A model generated the notes under the pieces. That model made no database searches and was not told the origin of the DNA. It saw only the letters and a program-made list of their open reading frames with translations. This document shows positions 19,111-28,947 of a stretch of 64,000 nucleotides of DNA, in pieces (the stretch's first letter is position 1; each line of letters begins with the position of its first letter). The translations under genes and the position numbers were made by a program. The stretch is from Rhodocyclaceae bacterium (GTDB lineage Bacteria > Pseudomonadota > Gammaproteobacteria > Burkholderiales > Usitatibacteraceae), in assembly GCA_020247545.1 (NCBI GenBank), contig JADCIX010000034.1, positions 1 through 64,000 on the forward strand. The letters run 5' to 3'.

Positions 19111-20039
19111 TGCGACACCCCCGTACGTTCGGCGGTACGCATCACTGCGGAGCGTGCGCGCGGGTTTATCGCTACTTCAGCGTCGCTGGCTTTCACAGCG
19201 CGGCCCACCGGCAGCAGGGTCGCTTCATTGATTTCGTTGGCACGAATCGGGAAATCCGAGGGGAGCGAATCCTTCCGCGATGCAGACTGCATGAAGCGCT
19301 TCACGATTCGGTCTTCCAACGAATGAAAACTGATTACCACCAACCTACCTCCAACCGCCAGGCGAGACACCGCTTGCGGCAACATCGTCTCTACTTCTTC
19401 AAGCTCTTGATTGATGTAAATCCGAAGAGCTTGAAACGTGCGGGTCGCTGGGTTGAAGCCCGGCTCGCGTGTGCGGACGGTTTCACCCACGAGTTTGGCA
19501 AGCTCGCCCGTCGTCCGTAGACGTCCGGGGCCCCTTGCCGCAACAATCTTTCTTGCAATGGCCTTAGCAAACCGTTCTTCACCATAACGCCAGATGACCT
19601 CCCCTATTTCTTGTTCGTCTGCTCTCGCCAACCAATCTGCTACCGTCTCGCCTTGGGTTTGATCCATCCGCATATCGAGCGGCGCATCAAACCGAAACGA
19701 GAACCCCCTTTGTCCATCGTCTAGCTGTGGTGAGGACACGCCTAAGTCCGCCAACACACCGTCAACTTTTTCAACTCCTGAATCGTCAAGCACCTGTGAG
19801 ATTTCACTCATTGATGCGTGGTGCAACGTAAACCTTGAATCGTTGATGTCAGACGCGTCAATCGCGGCAACGTCACGATCAATCGCAATCAGCCTGCCTT
19901 TTCCTCCCAGCGTGTTGAGGATGAGACGCGAATGCCCGCCCCTGCCAAATGTGCAATCGACATACGTGCCGTTTTCACGAATACGGAGGGCCGACACCGC
20001 TTCATCGAGGAGAACGGTGGTGTGGAGGCTTTCATTCAC
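19107..20039 (-). CDS. rsmH: 16S rRNA m4C1402 methyltransferase RsmH
   Basis: A 310-residue SAM-dependent enzyme that methylates N4 of C1402 in 16S rRNA, the same nucleotide 2'-O-methylated by RsmI, encoded at 26626. It shows [13 protein letters not shown], the SAM loop [38 protein letters not shown] and [13 protein letters not shown]. The start is GTG 20039 with AGAGGA upstream, eight bases after the mraZ stop. An in-frame ATG at 20138 would overlap mraZ by 90 bases and is not needed. Confidence 0.96.
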   Translation of the reverse strand: MNESLHTTVLLDEAVSALRIRENGTYVDCTFGRGGHSRLILNTLGGKGRLIAIDRDVAAIDASDINDSRFTLHHASMSEISQVLDDSGVEKVDGVLADLGVSSPQLDDGQRGFSFRFDAPLDMRMDQTQGETVADWLARADEQEIGEVIWRYGEERFAKAIARKIVAARGPGRLRTTGELAKLVGETVRTREPGFNPATRTFQALRIYINQELEEVETMLPQAVSRLAVGGRLVVISFHSLEDRIVKRFMQSASRKDSLPSDFPIRANEINEATLLPVGRAVKASDAEVAINPRARSAVMRTAERTGVSQ

Positions 20040-20047
20040 TCGATCCT

Positions 20048-20491
20048 CTAGAGCGAGAAGTTCTCGGTGCCTGGCGGTAGCCCGGCAGCGCCCGAGGTGA
20101 GGGCGGCGATTTGTTCGTTCCAGGCGGTCAGCGACCACACTTCAAAGTGGGTGCCCTGGCCGACGAACATGATTTGCTTTTCGATACCGGCAAACGCGCG
20201 CAACTCCGGCGAAAGCAGAATGCGTCCCGCGTTATCGAGCGTGGTGTTCTCCGCAAAACCCATCAGCATGCGCTTCCAAACGGACGCGGTTGCATCAAGC
20301 GACGGAAAGGTCATTACACGTTGACGAATCGGCTCCCAATGGGCTTCCGGATAGAGCAACACACACTTGTGCGGATGAGCAGTCATCACCAATTGCCCAG
20401 CAGACGGCGCAGCCAGCGCCTCGCGATGCTTCACCGGCACTGCGAGGCGGCCCTTGGCATCTAGGTTAATTTGTGAAGCACCTTGAAACAC
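20048..20491 (-). CDS. mraZ: Transcriptional regulator MraZ
   Basis: A 147-residue protein with two AbrB-like swapped-hairpin domains. [13 protein letters not shown] and [13 protein letters not shown] are the paired conserved motifs. In characterised bacteria MraZ binds repeats in front of its own gene and controls the dcw cluster. The start is GTG 20491, with GAGGA nine bases upstream and the family N-terminus [14 protein letters not shown]. Paired boxes and a promoter lie about 120-170 bases upstream. Confidence 0.95.
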   Translation of the reverse strand: MFQGASQINLDAKGRLAVPVKHREALAAPSAGQLVMTAHPHKCVLLYPEAHWEPIRQRVMTFPSLDATASVWKRMLMGFAENTTLDNAGRILLSPELRAFAGIEKQIMFVGQGTHFEVWSLTAWNEQIAALTSGAAGLPPGTENFSL

Positions 20492-20607
20492 GTCGTCAAT
20501 TCCTCGAAAACAACACAAAGCCGACGGGTGCGAACCCTGCTTCCGACCGACAGCCAGACCCCAGTCGCACACCAAACGGCCGGAAAAAGCTGGAAAACTA
20601 CCTTTAT

Positions 20608-20622
20608 TCCCACTTTTCACCA
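20608..20622 (-). promoter_or_regulatory. Candidate MraZ boxes
   Basis: On the minus strand TGGTG (20618-20622), five bases, then TGGGA (20608-20612), five bases, then a poor third box, GGTAG. MraZ sites are known as TGGGN repeats with 10-bp spacing. Only two of three boxes are recognisable here. They lie just downstream of the -10 element, where bound MraZ would repress. Confidence 0.5.
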
Positions 20623-20631
20623 CTTGTGGAC

Positions 20632-20660
20632 ACTATAGGCAACAAGAAACCTGCGGTCAA
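20632..20660 (-). promoter_or_regulatory. Main promoter of the dcw cluster
   Basis: TTGACC (20655-20660) and TATAGT (20632-20637) are separated by 17 bases, a near-consensus sigma70 promoter. Transcription would start near 20625 and leave an untranslated leader of about 134 bases before the mraZ GTG. The next 285 bases up to the peptidase gene at 20945 are AT-rich, with no gene that I can see. They may hold the promoter for that divergent gene. Confidence 0.65.
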
Positions 20661-20944
20661 GCGGGTTTTTGAGATTTTTTCTTTATGCTTCAGGGACTTA
20701 GCGTGTTTTGTTGATGCGAAATAGCCTGTGGAAAACTCCGTTGATAATTAATGAGATAGCCTTAATATCTAAAGTAACTTCGTAGGAATTTTGCTGAAAA
20801 ATCAGGCAATTACTGTATTTTTATACATAAACTTCTTCACACTGCTAAATTCCACGTCAATACGTGTCCTTTTGCCGGAAAGCGCACAATGATAGAAGCT
20901 TCGAATTTTTCTAGCCAACCAACCTCAATTGCCATTCTCAACAT

Positions 20945-22396
20945 ATGAATCTCGATCGCAATTCCCTCTTGGCCGCCATATTCAGTGCCTTCGCCAGCAC
21001 GACGCCGCTCGCGAATTCGAACACTTCAGAGATCGTGCTTCGCTACGTGGGCGCGGGAAAGGCAAGCGTTGAATACCAACATCCAACCCTAAGAAAACAA
21101 ATCGATTTTTATGATGCGGATTCAGATACGCATTCCTTCGTGCGTTCCAAGCTATGGCAGCCAAGCGAAGGCTGCACGGTAGAACTTGACCGTTCACGTA
21201 TCCGATTACCAAAATGCGATCACATCCGTTTCATTCTGAGCTGGGACGGAATTCAGCGCGATCGGCGATATCCGCCACTCATCCCCTTGCAGCACGGTGG
21301 AGTCCTAGTGTTCACAAAGTACCTTCAAACATTTGATGGGAACGGGCCCACGTCATGGAAAGTGATCGCCCCCAAAGGTGGTGTTGCCGCTTTTAGGGGA
21401 CAAAAATCTAGCGAGGAAATTAGTATCCCTGGATCTGTCTTCGCGGAAGATCCTCGCGGATGGATTTACTTGGGGCCAGACAAGTTTGTTCAGTCGGAAG
21501 AAGCGCAACTGATGGTCGATGAAGGCGTATCAGACTCGGTTGGCAACATAGTCGCAGTAATGCTGCCACAACTGATTCGGCTCTTCGCGACTGAGTTGGC
21601 AGCCAGACCACTCAGCAAACCCTCTGTTTTTATAGGGTGGGCAAATCGCGAAGTAGGGGGCCGGAGTTTTCAGGCTGACACCGTACCTGGCAGCGTGATT
21701 CGCTTCGGGTTGAGCGGTTCTGATTGGGCAACGCCGTCGTCAGCACAATTGGAAACGATCCGCGATATTGCCTCGCATGAACTCGCGCACCTCTGGAACG
21801 CAGGTGTTTATTCGTCCGAGGCCCGACTCTCTCCTTGGCTGCACGAAGGAAACGCGGAGCTGCTCAGTCAAGCCGCGCAGTATCAGCTCGGCTACAAAGA
21901 TTTGGAGACCCTGAGAAAAAACGCGGAGCGCGCGATCGCAAGTTGCCTGCAAACAGCGGGAGATCAATCCTGGCCAATGAACCCTGAACGGTTGCGCGGT
22001 CGCATTCCATACGACTGTGGATTTGCAATTCAGCTCGGCGCGGTAGGGGTCGCAAATCGATGTGCGCCAGAAATAAGCACTATGGGGTTTTGGAAACAGC
22101 ACTGGGCAAAGTTCCCAAGATATGACGAATCGACTCTTGTCGCATTTCTATCAGCGGTATCGACACCTAACAAGAGCGCACTGTTGAAACGTCTGCTAGA
22201 TGACAAATCCTTGCCGCTTCAAATAGCGCTCGCGGATTTGTACCGAGAAAGCGGCCTGCTGGCACTATCTAATGCTGTCGAAACGGGCAAAACGGACTTC
22301 AATATAGACGCTGTTCGAATTAGGGAGATTTTCGAAGGAAAGCGCCTGAACACGCCGAGATACGCGGAGAAATCTTGTTCAGTCACTTCGGAATAA
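20945..22396 (+). CDS. Putative exported gluzincin metallopeptidase
   Basis: A 483-residue protein of no family that I can name with confidence. A hydrophobic N-terminus (LLAAIFSAFASTTPLANS) suggests export. HELAH at residues 278-282 and the glutamate in WLHEGNAE (E301) are exactly 18 residues apart, the HExxH-x18-E zinc site of M1-like gluzincins. The M1 GAMEN exopeptidase motif is not seen, and the first 200 residues look like a beta-rich non-catalytic part. No ribosome-binding site is obvious. The gene stands alone, divergent from the dcw promoter, with fewer GC-ending codons than its neighbours. Confidence 0.6.
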   Translation: MNLDRNSLLAAIFSAFASTTPLANSNTSEIVLRYVGAGKASVEYQHPTLRKQIDFYDADSDTHSFVRSKLWQPSEGCTVELDRSRIRLPKCDHIRFILSWDGIQRDRRYPPLIPLQHGGVLVFTKYLQTFDGNGPTSWKVIAPKGGVAAFRGQKSSEEISIPGSVFAEDPRGWIYLGPDKFVQSEEAQLMVDEGVSDSVGNIVAVMLPQLIRLFATELAARPLSKPSVFIGWANREVGGRSFQADTVPGSVIRFGLSGSDWATPSSAQLETIRDIASHELAHLWNAGVYSSEARLSPWLHEGNAELLSQAAQYQLGYKDLETLRKNAERAIASCLQTAGDQSWPMNPERLRGRIPYDCGFAIQLGAVGVANRCAPEISTMGFWKQHWAKFPRYDESTLVAFLSAVSTPNKSALLKRLLDDKSLPLQIALADLYRESGLLALSNAVETGKTDFNIDAVRIREIFEGKRLNTPRYAEKSCSVTSE

Positions 22397-22447
22397 TAGG
22401 AAACTTCGCATTCAGAATTCGTTAATCTAGGGTTAGCAATACACAAC

Positions 22448-23254
22448 ATGGATTTCGACTTCTCCCACGCCGCCGGCGTTTCACTCGCTTCGTGGTCCCT
22501 TGCCGCACTGCTAGCCCTGGCATTTTTTGCCGGCCTCGTTGACTCTGTCATAGGCGGCGGAGGGCTCATTCAAGTGCCCGCGTTGTTGGTGTTTCTTCCC
22601 GGCGCACCAGTCGCAACGATCTTTGGCACAAACAAGATTGTCTCGCTCGCAGGCACTTCCGTGGCACTGGCAAAAATTTCGCGCGCAGTGGACATTCCTT
22701 GGAAAACCGTGCTTCCAGCGGCGTTGATCGCCGCCGTGTTTGCGTTCATCGGCGCGCGTGCGGTCACGATGATTGACCCAAAACTGTTGAAGCCGATTAT
22801 CTTGCTGCTGCTAATCGGCGTTGCGATTTACACCTTTATGCGGAAGGACTTTGGCTCACTACATCAACCAAAATTTACGCAGTCACACGAACAACTCGTG
22901 GCAATTCTGGTGGGTGTGGTGCTCGGCTTCTACGAAGGATTTTTCGGCCCGGGTACCGGCAGCTTTCTGATCTTTGCCTTTGTCGGTCTGATGGGATTCC
23001 ATTTCCTCACGGCTTCTGCATCAGCCAAGGTGGTCAACATCACCACCAACATCGCCGCGACGGCGTGGTTCGCCTGGAGCGGCAACATCCTTTACAAACT
23101 CGCGATTCCGATGGCGCTATGCAACATTGCAGGCGCGTGGGTCGGCGCACATCTTGCGGTCAACCGCGGCAGCGGTTTCTTGCGCGTATTTTTCTTGTGT
23201 GTGATCACCGCATTAATGTGCCGTTTTGGATGGGACATCTACACGTCACGCTAA
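22448..23254 (+). CDS. TauE/SafE-family membrane transporter
   Basis: A 268-residue integral membrane protein with about eight hydrophobic spans. The two family repeats are visible: FFAGLVDSVIGGGGLIQVPALL near the N-terminus and GVVLGFYEGFFGPGTGSFL in the middle. These proteins are proposed to export sulfite, sulfoacetate or other small organosulfur anions. Nothing nearby identifies the substrate. It lies 51 bases after the peptidase gene and converges on rnpB. Confidence 0.88.
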   Translation: MDFDFSHAAGVSLASWSLAALLALAFFAGLVDSVIGGGGLIQVPALLVFLPGAPVATIFGTNKIVSLAGTSVALAKISRAVDIPWKTVLPAALIAAVFAFIGARAVTMIDPKLLKPIILLLLIGVAIYTFMRKDFGSLHQPKFTQSHEQLVAILVGVVLGFYEGFFGPGTGSFLIFAFVGLMGFHFLTASASAKVVNITTNIAATAWFAWSGNILYKLAIPMALCNIAGAWVGAHLAVNRGSGFLRVFFLCVITALMCRFGWDIYTSR

Positions 23255-23260
23255 ACAAGA

Positions 23261-23581
23261 AAGTGGAAGCCCACCGATAGGCCGGATTCTGTTACGCCCC
23301 TTGGCTCGCGCCTTGGGGTATGACAGTCATTCATCTCGAACGTACGTTACCGTACGCCTCTAGCTACCTACCCGCAGGCTCCGCGAGCAACATCAACGCC
23401 TGCCTATTTGGTATTGCTCCGAGTAGAGATTGCCCGTTTCACCCGCATGCAAGCATGCGACTCGTCTCTGTTGCTCTAATCCTCACCTCACGGTGGATGG
23501 GTGTTACCCACTACTCTGCCCTGTGGAGTCCGGACCTTCCTCTATGCAACAAGTACACAGCGACTGTCTGGTGAACTTCCG
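23261..23581 (-). ncRNA. rnpB: RNase P RNA, class A
   Basis: The catalytic RNA of RNase P. Read on the minus strand it begins GAAGTTCACCAGACAGTCGC, contains GAGGAAGGTCCGGACTCCAC and the ACAGGGCAGAGTAGTGGGTAA-type core, and later the AAACGGGCAATCTCTAC block. It ends with ACAGAATCCGGCCTAT followed by a purine-rich 3' end. These are the invariant P4 and J elements of bacterial type A RNase P RNA. At about 320 nucleotides it is somewhat shorter than the E. coli RNA. The ends are approximate to a few bases. Confidence 0.93.
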
Positions 23582-23652
23582 CGCTGATTATCCCATGCGC
23601 AAGTTACAAGCTCGCAGCGTTGTCGAAATCGAACCAAAAAGGAAATTCGTGC

Positions 23653-24573
23653 TTACCTAGGCGCAGCTTCACGCAGCGCTCGCATACCATCGCTGTAGTT
23701 CGTGTCAATCAAAGGGATAAATCCTTCGTACGCAGCGAGCTTTCCGGCACGCTCCATTATCCACATCGCTAAGTCGAGAACGTGCCCATTCTTTTCTTTG
23801 ATCGCGGACTTCGACACATAGATATACAGAACCCTTGCGAGTTTGGAGTATGACTCGTTTAGCACGGCCTCACGGGTCGGCGAAATTGCGCCACGCCCAA
23901 AATTTACCGGCACTTTCCACACCGCGATACGGCTGTCTGATAACACACCGAGCGAAACGAATCCGATCGCACTTGGATCATTGGCAACCATCTTGGCCAC
24001 TTCTAGGTGATCTCTGTCGGTTTTTGCATCCGGGCGGACAAACCCTCTCATGCCGTGAACAACATTGCCAAAAAAAGCGTTTGTCCCCGATTTTGGATCC
24101 AGCGAGATCACGGTCAGCGGGGCATCCGGCAAGGTCGCGCGAACTTGCGACCACCGCGTCACTTTACCCACGCTTTCTGGGGAAAATATCAATTTCAGTT
24201 CTGCTAGGGAGAGTTCGCTTATGAGCACTCGTGAGGGATGCGCAATGACCGCAATGGCATCAAATGCAATCGGCAGCTCAACATACGCGACACCTGCTTT
24301 CTGGCAGCGCGCGGCGGTTTCACTATCGATGATCGTTGAAGCTAGCGCCATTGCAACCCGCCCTTCACAGAGATCCTTAAAGCCTTGTGAAGTCCCACGA
24401 AAATCGGTCGTCACCACGACGCCCTTGCCCTGCCCACGTGCGTATTGCGACAGGGCGTTTTGTGCGAGGGATTCCATCGTATCGGAACCAGAAATCTTAA
24501 TTTGGGCTGCTAGCGCTTGCCCGAAACTAAAAAGGAGTGCGATTACGCACACTCCACGTATCGTCAAATACAT
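23653..24573 (-). CDS. PstS-like phosphate-binding periplasmic protein
   Basis: A 306-residue exported binding protein of the phosphate ABC transporter type. It has a signal peptide (VCVIALLFSFGQALAAQ) and then the phosphate-loop block KISGSDTMESLAQ; FRGTSQGFKDL and SLDPKSGTNAFF are further ligand-loop segments. Start ATG 24573 follows a strong AGGAGGAAG site. There are no pstC, pstA or pstB genes beside it, so it may be an orphan receptor, a sensor partner or a scavenger. The substrate is inferred from family only. Confidence 0.8.
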   Translation of the reverse strand: MYLTIRGVCVIALLFSFGQALAAQIKISGSDTMESLAQNALSQYARGQGKGVVVTTDFRGTSQGFKDLCEGRVAMALASTIIDSETAARCQKAGVAYVELPIAFDAIAVIAHPSRVLISELSLAELKLIFSPESVGKVTRWSQVRATLPDAPLTVISLDPKSGTNAFFGNVVHGMRGFVRPDAKTDRDHLEVAKMVANDPSAIGFVSLGVLSDSRIAVWKVPVNFGRGAISPTREAVLNESYSKLARVLYIYVSKSAIKEKNGHVLDLAMWIMERAGKLAAYEGFIPLIDTNYSDGMRALREAAPR

Positions 24574-24780
24574 TTTGTCTTCCTCCTGTTGGCAGGCGAC
24601 GAATGAATGCCGCACGCGCACTCGTGATCCACGTTTAACGAGCGGCAGTCTAATCAAGACTATAGTCTTTATCGCTCGGAGGGAGCTCTGCCAAACTTGT
24701 CCTAAATCAACAATCCCGCAGCAAACAGGTTAAACATTGTGAACTCTCAATGTAAGTCGGCAAGCGGACAGCCGAACCCA

Positions 24781-25575
24781 TCAGCGCCGATAACCTGCAC
24801 AAAAGTAGGAAGCATTTTCGTAGAAGGCCGGAGTCTCGTTACGCACATCCCACCCGGGGATCCCGAGCAGCGGTAACGGGGCGAGATTACGCGAAGACGC
24901 GAGGTTTACCGAGTTCGCGAGCCAGTTTGCCGCAGCGGCATCGAGGTCGGAATTGATCGGCTGCGCGAGCAATATCGCTTTGGCGGTAAGCCCGATGAAT
25001 GGGGCAAGCGATTTCTCTAGAAGACCATGGCCGACTAACAGAAATCGCATGTTGTTAACTACATCGCAACGACGAGAAACAAATAGTTCACGCCAGCGAA
25101 AATCGCGAATCATTCTAAGTAGTGCAGGGTCTTCACTGACGACGATCACGCCGCTCTCATCAAACATCGTCAATACGTCGCGCGGCGTCGAGCGCGCCTT
25201 TGCTTCGTGCTTTAGATCGTGCTGAAGGTGGAACACGTGTCCCGCATTGATAGCGCTCTTCAGCCTAGGACATGACAACCACTGCAAGGCGTTAAAGAGG
25301 TCGTGTCGGTTGTCGCGCGTTGGGATCGCACCGCTCTCGGCAATCAGCGTTTCGTAGTCCATCGCGCCGCCATTGACAATCGGTGGCGCAAACACAATCG
25401 GTCGACCGTACGCGTTACACAGACCGCGTCGCCTGGCCATGGAATTTAGCGCGTCTCGAGACGGCCATTCATCGACGGGTAACTCATTGGCGGCAGCGCG
25501 AATCGCAGCAAAGAGGGGGGCGTCTAACTGCCGCCGAATCTCGCGCCAGCTATCCCGGCTCAGGCCATCCGCCAC
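24781..25575 (-). CDS. DUF3025 domain protein
   Basis: A 264-residue protein of the DUF3025 family, of unknown function. It has no signal peptide or membrane span. [16 protein letters not shown] and GNxxR-like basic/aromatic stretches, and the C-terminal [21 protein letters not shown], are the conserved parts that I recognise. The start is GTG 25575, which overlaps the pyrC 3' end by 16 bases with GAAGAG upstream, so it is probably translated from the same mRNA as pyrC. The pairing with pyrC is common in betaproteobacteria. Confidence 0.75.
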   Translation of the reverse strand: MADGLSRDSWREIRRQLDAPLFAAIRAAANELPVDEWPSRDALNSMARRRGLCNAYGRPIVFAPPIVNGGAMDYETLIAESGAIPTRDNRHDLFNALQWLSCPRLKSAINAGHVFHLQHDLKHEAKARSTPRDVLTMFDESGVIVVSEDPALLRMIRDFRWRELFVSRRCDVVNNMRFLLVGHGLLEKSLAPFIGLTAKAILLAQPINSDLDAAAANWLANSVNLASSRNLAPLPLLGIPGWDVRNETPAFYENASYFCAGYRR

Positions 25576-26603
25576 GTCAGCTCTTCACCCGCGCGCAGCG
25601 GTACAAGCCCCGACTCCATGAACGGCACTTCGTCCGGGACGCGCCACTTGGTTTTGTGTAGCGTGACTGTGCCGGTATTGCGCGGCAATCGATAGAAGTC
25701 AGGCCCGTAGAAACTGGCAAAGGCTTCCAATTTATCCAGCGCACCGACCGATTCAAACGCCTCGGCGTACAACTCCATGGCGTGTAATGCCGAGTAACAG
25801 CCGGCACTACCACAGCAGGCTTCTTTTGCATTCTTGGTGTGCGGCGCGCTATCCGTGCCGAGGAAAAATTTCGGACTACCGGATGTGGCCGCCTGTAGTA
25901 AGGCCAAGCGATGTTCTTCGCGTTTCAAAATTGGCAGACAGTAAAAATGTGGGCGAATCCCACCTCTAAAAATCGCGTTGCGGCTGAACAGCAAATGCTG
26001 CGGGGTGATGGTAGCGGCAACCTTGTCGCCCGCCGCCAACACAAACTTCACCGAGTCTGCGGTCGTAATGTGTTCGAGTACGATGCGCAGTTTTGGGAAG
26101 CGCTGCACCAACGGAATCAGGTGTTTTTCAAGAAACACTTTTTCGCGGTCAAACACGTCAATATCGTCACCCGTCACTTCACCATGCAGCAGCAGCGGCA
26201 GATCAACCTGTTGCATCGCTTCGAAAACCGCGTCACATTTACCAATGTCTGTGACACCAGAATCCGAGTTAGTCGTGGCACCTGCCGGGTAGTATTTCAC
26301 TGCTTTGACAAAGCCCGATGCCTTCGCCGCAAAGATGTCTTCTGCTGAAGTGTTGTCTGTCAAATACAACGTCATCAACGGCTCAAAGTCCATCCCCGAC
26401 GGAACTGCCGCAAGGATTCGATCGCGATATGCAGCGGCGTCGGCAACCGTGCGAACCGGTGGCTTTAGATTCGGCATGATAATCGCTCGCGCGAATTGTC
26501 GAGCCGTGTGCGGCAACACCGCGGCTAGGGCGGCTCCGTCACGAACGTGAAGATGCCAATCGTCGGGGCGCGTGATATTCAGTGACTGGGTATGTGTTTG
26601 CAT
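25560..26603 (-). CDS. pyrC: Dihydroorotase PyrC
   Basis: A 347-residue zinc amidohydrolase that cyclises carbamoyl-aspartate in pyrimidine synthesis. The metal site HLHVRDG is near the N-terminus. The carbamylated lysine is in [19 protein letters not shown], with LLLHGEV, LEHITT and FLGTDSAPH further along. This is the class II (E. coli-type) enzyme. ATG 26603 ([19 protein letters not shown]) is the best start; the frame is open further upstream but would run toward rsmI. Confidence 0.96.
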   Translation of the reverse strand: MQTHTQSLNITRPDDWHLHVRDGAALAAVLPHTARQFARAIIMPNLKPPVRTVADAAAYRDRILAAVPSGMDFEPLMTLYLTDNTSAEDIFAAKASGFVKAVKYYPAGATTNSDSGVTDIGKCDAVFEAMQQVDLPLLLHGEVTGDDIDVFDREKVFLEKHLIPLVQRFPKLRIVLEHITTADSVKFVLAAGDKVAATITPQHLLFSRNAIFRGGIRPHFYCLPILKREEHRLALLQAATSGSPKFFLGTDSAPHTKNAKEACCGSAGCYSALHAMELYAEAFESVGALDKLEAFASFYGPDFYRLPRNTGTVTLHKTKWRVPDEVPFMESGLVPLRAGEELTWRMA

Positions 26604-26625
26604 ATTGATATTATAAAAGTGGGTA

Positions 26626-27531
26626 TCAGGCGTCCGATGTTTCATCACGAATCTTCAGCGCCAATTCGTAAATGGTGTTTTTCTTTTCGCCGGTCAGCTG
26701 TACAGCAATCGCTACCGCTTGTTTGACCGGTAACTCTGCAAGCAAAATTCGCAAGGTCCGCTCTAGTATTGCCGCTTCAGTCGCTTTTGCCCCAAGAGTG
26801 GCGTCCCCGTTAGGTTTTGACAAAACTAACACGAACTCGCCACGCTGCTGATTGCTGTCAGCCTTCAACCACGCGACCGCGTCTGCCAGCGGTAGCCGTT
26901 TGATGGTTTCAAACTTCTTGGTGATCTCTCGACAGACAACGACCTCACGCGTACTGCCGAACACTTCCGCGATGTCGGTCATCGACTCAACAATTCGATG
27001 CGGCGACTCATAGAGCACGATCGGATAACCAAGCGGGTAAAGCGCCGCCAACGCGCGCTTTCGATCACCAGTCTTAGCTGGCAAGAATCCGTGAAAGAGA
27101 AAGCCTCCCTCGCCCTCCCCGCTAGCCGATACGGCCGCGACCACCGCAGAGGCACCCGGTATCGGTACGACCTTCAAATTCGCAGCATGGACGGCTGCAA
27201 CCACTCGTGCGCCAGGATCGCTGATGGCGGGTGTGCCGGCGTCAGTCACCAGCGCCACAATCTTGCCCTCCGTGATGAGCTTGACGACACCACCCGCCGC
27301 TCGCTGCTCGTTGTGGTCGTGTACCGCGATTAGGCGGGCCTTGATGCCGTAGTGACTCAGCAGCGACTGGGAATTCCGTGTGTCTTCTGCGGCGATCACA
27401 TCCGCGCGCCGGAGCATATCGAGCGCGCGCTCGGAGATGTCGCCGAGATTACCGATGGGAGTGGCCACCACATATAATGCGGCTTCGAGCTTTACCTGTT
27501 GTTTTTCGGACTCGATTCCTTCGTTTTGCAT
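26626..27531 (-). CDS. rsmI: 16S rRNA C1402 2'-O-methyltransferase RsmI
   Basis: A 301-residue SAM-dependent tetrapyrrole-methylase-fold enzyme that modifies C1402 together with RsmH, also encoded in this window. [43 protein letters not shown] and the [13 protein letters not shown] loop are characteristic. Start ATG 27531 gives the best N-terminus. Its start codon is only 15 bases from that of the divergent lpoA-like gene. pyrC follows 22 bases downstream. Confidence 0.95.
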   Translation of the reverse strand: MQNEGIESEKQQVKLEAALYVVATPIGNLGDISERALDMLRRADVIAAEDTRNSQSLLSHYGIKARLIAVHDHNEQRAAGGVVKLITEGKIVALVTDAGTPAISDPGARVVAAVHAANLKVVPIPGASAVVAAVSASGEGEGGFLFHGFLPAKTGDRKRALAALYPLGYPIVLYESPHRIVESMTDIAEVFGSTREVVVCREITKKFETIKRLPLADAVAWLKADSNQQRGEFVLVLSKPNGDATLGAKATEAAILERTLRILLAELPVKQAVAIAVQLTGEKKNTIYELALKIRDETSDA

Positions 27532-27546
27532 AGGTGGCGTCAATCA

Positions 27547-28911
27547 ATGGCTCTGGTTCTGTATTCGAGTAACGGCACCGAATCCACCGCAGCCCGCACG
27601 CCGATCTTGGCGGGGCGTTTTATTCGGTGCGCGCTATTGATGCTCTCGGTACTATCGGCTTCAATGTCGATGCCTGCAGTATCGCAAGAAAAGCCTGTTC
27701 CGCCGCAAAAGGCGAGTGACACACCCGCACCGCTCATCGTCGCCCCGTCGCCACCAGCGAGCGCCGCCACACCGTCCTCTCCTGCATCCGCCCCTGCATC
27801 CGGGGCGAAGGAAAGCGGGCCGGCCAAGCAGACGGCAGACACACCTCCTGTCGAGAAACCAAAATCGATTGCACTCATCCTGCCACTGTCATCAAAATCC
27901 CTCGGCAAAGCTGCAGAAGCCGCTAAGGCAGGCTTTCTTGCCGCCGCCGAACTGAACGGCAAAGCGCAGTTTGAGGCGCGTGTGTATCTCGCTGACGACG
28001 AGGCCACTTCGATGGCGTTGCTGTATCGTAAAGCAGTAACGGACGGTGCGGTGGCGATTGTGGCGGGGCTGACGCGTGACGGCGCGACCATCGTGGCGCG
28101 TGAAGCCGGATTTTTGCCCACACTGGCGTTGAACACACCGGCAGATCTGAGTAGTGCAGACGCAAACAGCTTCTTCCACATAACCCTTTCACTCGACTGG
28201 GACGCAAGACTTGCTGCGCGCGCAGCCGCCGCAGAAGGGTTTCGCAATGTCGCCATTGTGGCGAGTAACGCCTCTCTGGCAAAACGTATACAAGAGGCAT
28301 TTGAAAAGGAATGGCTCAAGCTCGGCGGCACGGTTGCCACACGCATCGTGTTTTCCGGCGACTTGGACGACGGGCCGAAAGTAAGGACGGCGATGGAAAA
28401 ACCCGACGCCGCAAAGGCTGACGTTGTCTTCCTCGCCGCCGACATGTCCGTTGCCCGTTTTGCGCGCCCCTTCTTGCCGCAAGGCTTGCCTGTGTATGCC
28501 ACGGCGCAGACCTTTGACCCGCGTGCTGGCGCAGTGGAAAACCTCGATCTGGATAGTGTGAAGTATCCGGAGATTCCGTGGTTCGCCGAGCGTGACCACA
28601 CCGCAGTGATGGCGTATGCGAGGCCGCAAGATGGGCTGCCGACCGAATATGAACGGCTTTATGCGTTGGGTATCGACGCGTGGCGTATCGTTTATGCATT
28701 GGTCGGCACACCAAACGTCGGCCAGACCAAAACAGCCGGAGCTGGTGTGGTAGTTTCGACAGCTCTGGTGCGGAGCAACGCCAAACAGCCATTCGCACCG
28801 ATTGATGGCGTCACCGGTCGCATCACGCTCGATGGCAACCAGTTCTTGCGAGCGCTGCCGCTTCTGGAAATGCGCGACGGTCGGCCGCAGGTCGCCAAGC
28901 CTGCCGAGTAA
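27547..28911 (+). CDS. LpoA/LppC-family penicillin-binding protein activator
   Basis: A 454-residue envelope protein with an N-terminal hydrophobic segment (about residues 28-45), a Pro/Ala-rich linker to about residue 105, then a periplasmic-binding-protein-like domain starting SIALILPLSSKSLGKAAEA. This is the C-terminal domain of LpoA, which activates PBP1A. The TPR-like N-domain of enterobacterial LpoA is missing, and no lipobox cysteine is seen after the hydrophobic stretch, so it may not be a lipoprotein. ATG 27547 has AGGTGG upstream; a later ATG at 27640 is possible. Position next to rsmI and yraN agrees with the family. Confidence 0.82.
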   Translation: MALVLYSSNGTESTAARTPILAGRFIRCALLMLSVLSASMSMPAVSQEKPVPPQKASDTPAPLIVAPSPPASAATPSSPASAPASGAKESGPAKQTADTPPVEKPKSIALILPLSSKSLGKAAEAAKAGFLAAAELNGKAQFEARVYLADDEATSMALLYRKAVTDGAVAIVAGLTRDGATIVAREAGFLPTLALNTPADLSSADANSFFHITLSLDWDARLAARAAAAEGFRNVAIVASNASLAKRIQEAFEKEWLKLGGTVATRIVFSGDLDDGPKVRTAMEKPDAAKADVVFLAADMSVARFARPFLPQGLPVYATAQTFDPRAGAVENLDLDSVKYPEIPWFAERDHTAVMAYARPQDGLPTEYERLYALGIDAWRIVYALVGTPNVGQTKTAGAGVVVSTALVRSNAKQPFAPIDGVTGRITLDGNQFLRALPLLEMRDGRPQVAKPAE

Positions 28912-28947
28912 TGTGATGGCGTTGTTAATGCAGATGGACATTCGACG

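Noticed and set aside
23320-23660. Two plus-strand open frames of 76-84 codons
   Set aside because: They lie antisense across the RNase P RNA, have no recognisable domain and are explained by the RNA gene.
24590-24670. Sequence resembling part of a tRNA upstream of the PstS-like gene
   Set aside because: The minus strand recalls a tRNA 3' half, but the anticodon stem does not pair, there is no GTTCRAN T-loop and no acceptor stem can be formed.
27540-28601. 353-codon minus-strand frame opposite the lpoA-like gene
   Set aside because: Composition is a shadow of the Ala/Pro-rich plus-strand gene, with no domain; the plus-strand protein has a clear family.
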